Source of the DNA: Lysobacterales bacterium
GTDB taxonomy: Bacteria > Pseudomonadota > Gammaproteobacteria > Xanthomonadales > Xanthomonadaceae
Assembly: GCA_020442465.1 (NCBI GenBank)
Contig: JAGRJY010000056.1
Location: 1 to 40,206, forward strand
Reading direction: 5' to 3'
DNA: 40,206 bases
Shown here: positions 6,970 through 13,464 of the stretch, piece by piece
Numbering within the stretch: position 1 is the stretch's first letter
Layout: each line of letters opens with the position of its first letter
Notes under the pieces: model-generated
Told to the model about the DNA's origin: nothing
Databases searched by the model: none
Seen by the model: only the letters and a program-made list of their open reading frames with translations
Position numbers and translations under genes: made by a program

Positions 6970-9138
6970 CTACTCACGCCGCACCCGCGCACGGTGATCC
7001 ACCTCGGGCAGCGAGCGCCTGCCTTCCGGCGATCGTTGCACGCTGAGATCGAAGCGCACCTGCGCCTGGGTCGCGTCGGCGTCGCGCAGCACGATGCGCG
7101 TGTCGCCGTCACGATCGATCTCGCCGATTTCCTCGACGAAGCGCTCGACGATGCGCCGCAGCGGCGAATCGGCCGGCGCATCACCCTGGTACTGGCCGCC
7201 GACCAGATCGACCGACTGACCCGGCGGCAGCCAGCGCAGGCGCGCGTCCTGCACCTCGAAGCCGTGCGCATGGGCATGCACCACCGACTGATGCAGGTCG
7301 AGACAGGCGAAGCCCTGGCGACCGATTGCGCGCAACAGTCCGCCGCCACCCTGCACCGCCAGACCGCTGTCTTCGGCCAGGCCGATGCCCCAGCGCACGC
7401 CTTCCTCGACGCAGGCGACGAGCAGGCGGGCCAGCCGATTGCGTCCGGCAAAGTGCTGGTCGACCAGGGCGCCGTGCAGCAGCCCCAGGCCTTCCTGCAG
7501 CACCACGCCACGATACCAAGGGTCGGGCGAGGCGCCAAAACACAACGCTTCCTCACTGGTGCCGCCGGCGATCATCGCGGTGGACAGCGCATTCGCCGCA
7601 CCGCCGACGGCGATGATGCAGCCGTCCTGCCGATAGCTTTCGAGCACGGCCTGCAGCAGGGGCGACTCTTCGCCGAGCAGGAACAGCGCCTGCAGCAGGC
7701 GATCCTGGTTGCCGCCGGTGAACAGGATGGCCGGCGCCGCCGAGAGCACGTCGAGTGCGTCGGCGGCCCGCGCGTCGAACGCCCGCGCCGGCACGCCGGC
7801 GCCCTGCAGCAGGGTGACGTACTCCTGCGCGACTTCGCGCGGCGCCGCTGCGGCCGCGGCGATCACGGTGACTTCGCGGCGCAGGGCGCGCAGGTCGGCG
7901 AGCAGTTCGATCTTGCCGACGTCGAGGGCAGCGCCGATGCCGATCAGCTGCGCCTGCTTGCCGACCGCGCGGCCGCGCATCAGCTGGCGCGTGTGCCGGC
8001 TCATCCATTCGCGATGCTGGGCGACGGTGAGCGGGCGGCAGCGTACTTCGAGGCCGTAGTCGAGCATGGTGAAACGACGGGTTTTGCCGCGTCGCACCGA
8101 CAGGGAGTGCTGCTTCTCCGGCGAGCGCTCGACTTCGACGGCCACCTCGATCTGGGCGTCCGGCTCGAAGGCGACCGCGTGGTCGCGGGCGTAGCGCTGC
8201 GCGTCGCCGGCAGCGAGCCGGGTCAGCAGTTCGTCGAATGCGTAGGGCCCGAACACGCTGCGCTGCATGAAGCCGGGCCCATGGATGGAGGGACGACGCC
8301 GTACCGGACGTCGCGTCGCCTGAGGCATGGGCGCGCTCCGGGCAAAGTCCCACCCATCCCCGGCATCCAGGTACGACACGCGAAAGCGGTCGTAGTGGCG
8401 ATGCGCGATGTCGAACATGGCACCGAACGCGTCGAGCACGACCACGCCTTTTTCGCCGGCGACGCTGCCGTGGTCGCCATCGACGAACAGGCAGGTGTTC
8501 TCGTCGACGCCGAAGCCGAAGCGGCAGCCGATCGCCGACACCGCGACCAGCAGGCGACCGATGCGCCCGCGCTGCAGGAAGTGCTGGTCGACCAGGCCAT
8601 GCGGGAAGAAGCCGAAGCCCTGCCCGAGCAGCAGGCCGGGGTCGCGCGGGTGCGCGGCGATGCCGTACACCACCGATTCCAGCGAGGTGCCTCCGAGGAT
8701 GGATTCGGCCGACATGATCGCCGCGCCGGCACTGCTGCCGGCGACCAGCCCGCCGCGCGCCGCGAGCCGGCGGATCGCCGCGAGCACCGGCGTATCGCCG
8801 TGTTCCGAGCGCAGCGCGCGCAACAGGTGCGACTGATCGCCGCCGGTGAAGTACACGCCGGCGGCGCCGTCGATGCGCGCGACCAGCGCCGGGTCATGGG
8901 CAGCCTGGGGGTGGTTGCCCCAGGTCAGCGGCAGCAGTTCGGCGTCGATGCGATGACGCAGCATGTCGGCGACGGTTTCCGGGCCGACTTCCTCGGGAAT
9001 CTGCGAGGCGGTGGCCAGCACCACCATGCGCCCCGGGCAGCGCTCGCGCATGCCGCCGAACACCGCGGTGTTGTTGGCCTCCAGGCGGCCGCCGATCATC
9101 GCCAGACAGAGGTGGCCGGTCGCGCCGGGCTCAGTCAT
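6970..9138 (-). CDS. cphB: Double-length cyanophycinase: active S51 unit fused to a serine-less S51 unit
   Basis: 722 residues, about twice a usual cyanophycinase (some 270-420). Unit 1 (1 to about 371) has GGDQ (99-102), nucleophile Ser136 in GSSAGAA, DQH at 184-186 with arginines 190, 192 and 195, and Glu213 in VDENT, the pattern of Synechocystis CphB. Unit 2 (about 395-722) keeps GGNQ (475-478), DQH (560-562), Arg566, 568 and 571, and Glu589, but the nucleophile elbow reads GGAANAL, with Ala514 in place of Ser. Each unit ends in a similar extension (ERSPEKQHSL near 337-346; QRSPEGRRSL near 701-710), so the whole unit was duplicated. Unit 1 should release beta-Asp-Arg dipeptides; unit 2 may bind polymer or stand in for the dimer partner. 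The start overlaps the cphZ stop by 8 nt, implying coupling. Confidence 0.92.
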   Translation of the reverse strand: MTEPGATGHLCLAMIGGRLEANNTAVFGGMRERCPGRMVVLATASQIPEEVGPETVADMLRHRIDAELLPLTWGNHPQAAHDPALVARIDGAAGVYFTGGDQSHLLRALRSEHGDTPVLAAIRRLAARGGLVAGSSAGAAIMSAESILGGTSLESVVYGIAAHPRDPGLLLGQGFGFFPHGLVDQHFLQRGRIGRLLVAVSAIGCRFGFGVDENTCLFVDGDHGSVAGEKGVVVLDAFGAMFDIAHRHYDRFRVSYLDAGDGWDFARSAPMPQATRRPVRRRPSIHGPGFMQRSVFGPYAFDELLTRLAAGDAQRYARDHAVAFEPDAQIEVAVEVERSPEKQHSLSVRRGKTRRFTMLDYGLEVRCRPLTVAQHREWMSRHTRQLMRGRAVGKQAQLIGIGAALDVGKIELLADLRALRREVTVIAAAAAAPREVAQEYVTLLQGAGVPARAFDARAADALDVLSAAPAILFTGGNQDRLLQALFLLGEESPLLQAVLESYRQDGCIIAVGGAANALSTAMIAGGTSEEALCFGASPDPWYRGVVLQEGLGLLHGALVDQHFAGRNRLARLLVACVEEGVRWGIGLAEDSGLAVQGGGGLLRAIGRQGFACLDLHQSVVHAHAHGFEVQDARLRWLPPGQSVDLVGGQYQGDAPADSPLRRIVERFVEEIGEIDRDGDTRIVLRDADATQAQVRFDLSVQRSPEGRRSLPEVDHRARVRRE

Positions 9139-10267
9139 ACATCAGCGCCCCGGATTGTCGCCAGGGCAGGGCGTCCAACCCGCCGACCTTGCCGATGTGA
9201 TGGCCGCGGCGCACCCAGCGATGGCCACGACGGACGAAGAACAGGCCGCTGGTGCGCGCCAGGATCGGCAGCTCGTCGGCCTGGCCCGGTACGACGATGT
9301 GGCCGAGCGCGTCGCCGGCGCGGACTTCTTCGCCGAGCGCGCGATCCCACACCAGTACGCCGCTGGCAGGCGCCTGCAGGATGTCGACCGCTTCGAGGCG
9401 GGTGGCGCGCGGCACGTCGAAGTCTTCCGCCGCATTGTCGGCCTCGACGACGCCGCGGCGTTGCAGGAAGCGGACGATGCCGTCGGCGTCCTGGGCGGCG
9501 AGGCTGCGGTCGACGTCACGTTCGCCGCGCAGTTCGACGGTCACTGCCTCGCAGCCCAGCGGAACAGGGTGTTCGGTGGCGGCGGCGACCGCCTCGAACG
9601 GGCGGATGCAGGATTCGTCGAACGCCGCGCCACCCGAATCGTCGGCAAGCAGGGTGATGGCCATGCCGAGTTCGTGGGCGAGATCGGCCACGGCCGGCCA
9701 CTGCCGGGCGTGCGCGTACAGGTGCGGCAGCGCTTCGTAGTCGCAGTGCAGGTCGAGCACGATGTCGGCATCGGCGGCGAGGCGGAACAGCTCCCATTTC
9801 AGCCGCGCCAGCGGCTCGCCCGGTGGCCGGTACTGCAGCAGCGCAGTGAGTACGTTGCGCACCTGCGCCAGGTTGCGCGCCGGGTCGTCGCCCAGGCGCG
9901 GCAGCACGCGTTCGATCAGCGCTGCCGAGAGGTCCGGATAGCCGCGGTTGAAATTGTCGCCGCTGTCGAGTTCGAACCGGCCGTGGTGGTTGCCGCCGAC
10001 GAACTGCGCCAGGCCGAGCGGGTTGGCGAACGGCAGCAGCGAGATCGTGCCGCGAAGGCGGCCCGCGGCCGCCAGCGCATCGAAGCGCTGCTCCAGCACG
10101 TGGGCGAGCAGCAGCGGCGGAATCTCGTCGGCGTGCACTGCCGCCTGAATGTGCACGTGCGGGCCGTCGCCGCCGCGCCAGCGTCGCGGCTCGAGCTGCC
10201 AGCGCATGCCCGGGGCCAGCGCCGGTAGGGCGATGGTGTCGATGTGCTTCCCTGCGGCGTCGGCCAA
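9131..10267 (-). CDS. cphZ: Cyanophycin dipeptide hydrolase candidate (AstE/AspA zinc family)
   Basis: 378 residues from a TTG at 10267, preceded by AGGAGG ten bases upstream; longer readings add an Arg/Pro/Ala-rich tail with no homology. The protein shows the succinylglutamate desuccinylase/aspartoacylase metal site: His45 and Glu48 (HADE), His174 (LDLHCD), and a probable general base Glu245 (VTVELRGER). A family member called CphZ, with P. aeruginosa AotO as homologue, hydrolyses beta-Asp-Arg from cyanophycin. The direct overlap with cyanophycinase and the presence of cphA on the same strand support that role over AstE or aspartoacylase. It would finish degradation to free Asp and Arg. It is the first gene of the run, divergent from a DMT exporter. 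Function is inferred from context plus family; specificity residues were not checked. Confidence 0.85.
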   Translation of the reverse strand: MADAAGKHIDTIALPALAPGMRWQLEPRRWRGGDGPHVHIQAAVHADEIPPLLLAHVLEQRFDALAAAGRLRGTISLLPFANPLGLAQFVGGNHHGRFELDSGDNFNRGYPDLSAALIERVLPRLGDDPARNLAQVRNVLTALLQYRPPGEPLARLKWELFRLAADADIVLDLHCDYEALPHLYAHARQWPAVADLAHELGMAITLLADDSGGAAFDESCIRPFEAVAAATEHPVPLGCEAVTVELRGERDVDRSLAAQDADGIVRFLQRRGVVEADNAAEDFDVPRATRLEAVDILQAPASGVLVWDRALGEEVRAGDALGHIVVPGQADELPILARTSGLFFVRRGHRWVRRGHHIGKVGGLDALPWRQSGALMYD

Positions 10268-10686
10268 GTGCGGTGTTCCTCCTGCGGGTTCCGGGGCCGC
10301 CCAGGCGGATTCCGGCGCAGCGAGCAGGATAAGCGAAGACGCCGGCCGGGCAAGCGCTGGTCGGTCGGGTGGGCCGCGGCCGAAGCCCGGCGCGACCGCC
10401 GGCCCTCGCGGCGACCCCGAATGGGCGCCGATCTGGATGGGCACCGATCTGGCTTTGCGCGCGGCAGAACGCGACAATCCGCCGTCGTTTCGGCGCTGCG
10501 GGCCTTGCCGCCTGCGCCGCAGTGACCAGGAGCCGGGAAGCCTTTGCCTCGGCAGGCTGCCGAATTCCCCCTGGATTCCAGCCTGCGCCGGGATAGCGGC
10601 GTGCCTGGTCGTGATTCATCTCTCAACGGGCCTGCGCGACCGAGCGCTCGCGCCGCCGACCCCCTCGCTTCCGGAGCCTGATTCCC
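10268..10686. other. Divergent intergenic region between cphZ and the DMT transporter gene
   Basis: 419 bases that should hold promoters for both the cyanophycin genes and the transporter. It contains a 16-bp tandem repeat (separate entry) and, at about 10571-10595, a degenerate copy of the REP-like palindrome found upstream of cphA (GCCTGCGCCGGGAT). An open frame continues from cphZ upstream to 10477, but its sequence looks non-coding. No clear -35/-10 pair was picked out. Confidence 0.5.
10421..10452 (+). repeat. Tandem 16-bp direct repeat
   Basis: ATGGGCGCCGATCTGG (10421-10436) is followed immediately by ATGGGCACCGATCTGG (10437-10452), 15 of 16 bases identical. It lies about 150 bases upstream of the cphZ start and 235 upstream of the transporter. 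The unit could be a binding site for a regulator, or a chance slippage duplication. Confidence 0.6.
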
Positions 10687-11613
10687 TTGTCCCTGCACAC
10701 CGCATCCGGCCGCTGGCAGCTGGGCCTCGGACTCGCGATCAGCACCGCCTTCCTCTGGGCCACCTTGCCGGTGGCGCTCAAGCTGGTGCTGCGCGAACTC
10801 GACGCGCTGACCCTGACCTGGTTTCGCTTCGCCTTCGCGGCGGTCGGGCTGGGGATTTGGCTGGGCTGGCGCGGCCGGCTTGGCCAGCTGCGTGGGCTCG
10901 GCGGTCGCGACCGCGTGCTGCTCGGCGTCGCCGCGATCATGCTGATCGGCAACTACGTGCTGTACCTGATGGGGCTCGATCACACCACGCCGGCCAACGC
11001 GCAGCTCATCATCCAGCTCGCGCCACTGCTGATGGCGCTGGGCGGCATCCTGATCTTCCGCGAACGTTTCCTGCCGGCGCAGTGGCTCGGCCTCGTCGCG
11101 GTGGCCATCGGCCTGCTCGGGTTCTTCAATGACCAGCGCAGCGCGCATGCGGGGCAGGGCAACTACCTGTTGGGCGCGACGCTGATCGTGCTGGCCGCGG
11201 TGGTGTGGGCGATCTATTCACTGGCGCAGAAGCAGCTGCTGATGCGGCTTTCCTCGCCGGTGGTGCTGTGGGTGATCTATCTCGCCGCCGCCGTGCTGCT
11301 GTTGCCGACTGCCGACCTTCCGCGCCTTGCCGCGCTGGGCGGCTGGGCGTGGGTCGCGCTGATCTACTGCGCGCTCAACACGCTCGCGGCCTACGGTGCC
11401 TTCGCCGAGGCGCTGGCGCACTGGGAGGCCTCACGGGTGTCGGCCATCCTCGCGCTCACGCCGCTGCTGACCTGGCTCTGCGTCGAGACCGCGCATGCGC
11501 TGTGGCCCGGACTGGTCGCCGCCGAGCGCATCGGCCTGTGGGGCTGGATCGGTGCGCTCTGCGTCGTCGCCGGCGCGGCGTCGGTCAGCCTGTTCGGGCA
11601 ACGGCGGCGCTGA
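10687..11613 (+). CDS. DMT-superfamily EamA-type transporter
   Basis: 308 residues with about ten hydrophobic segments in two EamA halves: AISTAFLWATLPVALKLVL...LTWFRFAFAAVGLG in the first and LLGATLIVLAAVVWAIYSLAQKQLL in the second, ending with a basic tail GQRRR. Such proteins are inner-membrane exporters of metabolites or amino acids; the substrate cannot be read from sequence. The start is TTG, with GGAG about nine bases upstream. It is transcribed away from cphZ; a link to Asp/Arg metabolism is possible but unsupported beyond position. Confidence 0.9.
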   Translation: MSLHTASGRWQLGLGLAISTAFLWATLPVALKLVLRELDALTLTWFRFAFAAVGLGIWLGWRGRLGQLRGLGGRDRVLLGVAAIMLIGNYVLYLMGLDHTTPANAQLIIQLAPLLMALGGILIFRERFLPAQWLGLVAVAIGLLGFFNDQRSAHAGQGNYLLGATLIVLAAVVWAIYSLAQKQLLMRLSSPVVLWVIYLAAAVLLLPTADLPRLAALGGWAWVALIYCALNTLAAYGAFAEALAHWEASRVSAILALTPLLTWLCVETAHALWPGLVAAERIGLWGWIGALCVVAGAASVSLFGQRRR

Positions 11614-11643
11614 GGCGCTGGCGCAACGGCAAGTCAGCAGCGC

Positions 11644-11649
11644 TACACT
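11644..11649 (+). promoter_or_regulatory. Possible -10 element giving a leaderless transcript
   Basis: TACACT ends seven bases before the ATG at 11657, and that ATG has no ribosome site. This spacing fits transcription starting at or next to the start codon. No good -35 is present at the right distance, so the call is weak. Confidence 0.25.
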
Positions 11650-11656
11650 GCGCCGC

Positions 11657-12790
11657 ATGGCCAAGGTCGAGCTGAGCATCACGCCGGAAGACGACGACAT
11701 CCGTGTCGAGGTGCGCTGCCTGGACAGCGACCTGCACGGCAAGGATGCCGAGCTGGTGCTGCTGTTCGTCGCCGAGGTCAAGGACAAGCGGCCGGTGCAC
11801 AGCGAGCGCGAGCTGCTGCGCCGCAAGTTCAAGCTGTCCGGTGCGCCGCACACGCTGCACTGCAACGGCGCGCAGCTGGCGCGCCACTATGGCCACGACG
11901 GCAAACAGCTCGCCCTGAAGCTGGTCGCCCGGCTCGAGGTCGACGACGGCATCCTGTTCGACAGCAAGTTCAAGGCTGAACACCTGCTACCGCTGCAGGG
12001 CGGCGCGCGCCCGCTGCAGGGTGATCCGAAGCAGATGGACCCGAAGGATGTCTTCAGTTTCATCGCCAACGTCGCGGTGCTGCCGGCGCGCAACAAGATG
12101 ATCGTGCTCGGCCTGCTGATCGTCGGCGGCTTCGTCGTGCTCGGCAATCTGGTGCTCGGCTTCCACGACGAGTTCGTGCCCGAGGCGCAGACCTATTTCT
12201 ACGACCATACCGGCGACGACGGTTCGGAGTCGCCGATCATGAAGGCGCTGATGGGCAGCGGCGCGGCCGGCGCGGGCATCTGGATGGCGATCATGTTCCA
12301 GCTGCGCCAGTACATGCGGTTCCAGATGAAGGCGCATCCGCCGATCGGCCGCGACAGCCGGCTGCGGCTGTCCGACCTGATCGAGGGCGAGTCGAAGGTC
12401 AGGCTCGAGAACGTGGTCGTGCGCGTGGTCGCCTGCAATCGCGAGTGCGGTCAGTACAAGCGCGGTAGCGGCACCAAGGAGCGCACCGTGTCGTTCAGGA
12501 ACCCGATCAACGCGGTCATGCTGTACGAGCGACGCATCCTGCAGATTCCGGCGCATCGGCCGCTCGGCATGTACATCGACGGCGAGGTGGACTTCCGGCC
12601 GATGTTCGACCTGTTGCTGCCGCCGCTGATGCTGAGCAGCAGTCACGGCATCGACGTGGCCTGGGAGGTGCAGTTCCTGCATCCGAAGTTCGTCGACCAC
12701 GAGCTCGACGGCGACTGCGGCGCGCTGGCCTGGGAAGACTTCGTGCCCGACGGCCGGCCGGCCTTCCCGGAGCACGCCGCGCGCGGCTGA
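11657..12790 (+). CDS. Uncharacterised membrane protein with large soluble parts
   Basis: 377 residues. An N-terminal beta-rich soluble domain (1 to about 130; MAKVELSITPEDDDIRVEV) is followed by two hydrophobic segments at about 148-169 (MIVLGLLIVGGFVVLGNLVLGF) and 198-215 (LMGSGAAGAGIWMAIMFQL), then a C-terminal domain (about 225-377) with a possible two-cysteine site at C260 and C264 (VVACNREC). The loop between the helices is acidic. I do not recognise the family. An open frame runs in from 11495, but the ATG at 11657 begins the recognisable protein-like sequence. The P-loop gene starts four bases after the stop, so the pair is likely one operon. Confidence 0.75.
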   Translation: MAKVELSITPEDDDIRVEVRCLDSDLHGKDAELVLLFVAEVKDKRPVHSERELLRRKFKLSGAPHTLHCNGAQLARHYGHDGKQLALKLVARLEVDDGILFDSKFKAEHLLPLQGGARPLQGDPKQMDPKDVFSFIANVAVLPARNKMIVLGLLIVGGFVVLGNLVLGFHDEFVPEAQTYFYDHTGDDGSESPIMKALMGSGAAGAGIWMAIMFQLRQYMRFQMKAHPPIGRDSRLRLSDLIEGESKVRLENVVVRVVACNRECGQYKRGSGTKERTVSFRNPINAVMLYERRILQIPAHRPLGMYIDGEVDFRPMFDLLLPPLMLSSSHGIDVAWEVQFLHPKFVDHELDGDCGALAWEDFVPDGRPAFPEHAARG

Positions 12791-12794
12791 AGCG

Positions 12795-13427
12795 GTGCGG
12801 ACGAGCATGGCCGGTATCGAAACGCCCCGTTCCACCGCTGACGCCGACGTGGCGGACGTGCACGATGACTGTTTCGGCCTGCTCGATCAGCGACTCGATC
12901 GCTACCGGTTGATCGTCTTCCACGGCGAGAGCGGCAGCGGCAAGTCGACCCTGATGCGCCTGCTGGCGACGCGGCACCCGGATCTCGCCGGACGCCAGCG
13001 CAGCTGGGTGCAGCCGATCGATCGGCTGCCGGCGCAGGCCGATGTGCTGCTGATCGACGAGGTGCAGGGCTGGCGCGACCTGGCGTGCCTGGCTCCGGCG
13101 CTGCGCCGCGCCCGCTGCGTGCTGCTGGCCTCGCACGTCGATCCCGCCTGGCTGCTGCCCTGGCGCATCGGCGTGCGCAGTCTGGCCTTTCGTCTGGATC
13201 GGTGCGCAGCGAAGATCGAGCGCGTGCTGCAGCGCCGCGGCATCGCCTACAGCCCGGGTGCGCTGCAGCAGTTCCTGCGCCGCTTCGGTGCCAATTACAC
13301 CGACCTCGACATCGTGCTGGAGCTGGGGTCGCTGCACAGCCTCGACGCCGGCATGGCCGCGCTGGCGCGCGGCACCGGGGTGGCGTTGGGGGCGTCGCGG
13401 CCGAGGGGGCCGGCGCGCGAGCGCTGA
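12795..13427 (+). CDS. Small P-loop ATPase of unknown role
   Basis: 210 residues from GTG at 12795; ATG at 12807 is an alternative. Walker A is GESGSGKST at 44-52 and Walker B is VLLIDE at 84-89, followed by a region with ALRRARCVLLASHVDP that resembles sensor segments of AAA-like or ABC-like ATPases. The ABC signature LSGGQ is absent, so it is not an ABC transporter subunit. The C-terminal part is helical and ends in a short basic tail (ASRPRGPARER). It follows the membrane protein gene by four bases, suggesting that the two products act together, for instance as an ATPase recruited to the membrane. Function unknown. Confidence 0.75.
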   Translation: MRTSMAGIETPRSTADADVADVHDDCFGLLDQRLDRYRLIVFHGESGSGKSTLMRLLATRHPDLAGRQRSWVQPIDRLPAQADVLLIDEVQGWRDLACLAPALRRARCVLLASHVDPAWLLPWRIGVRSLAFRLDRCAAKIERVLQRRGIAYSPGALQQFLRRFGANYTDLDIVLELGSLHSLDAGMAALARGTGVALGASRPRGPARER

Positions 13428-13464
13428 TCCGCGGAAGGCGAGAGCGTGCGGTGGAACGCCCTGA

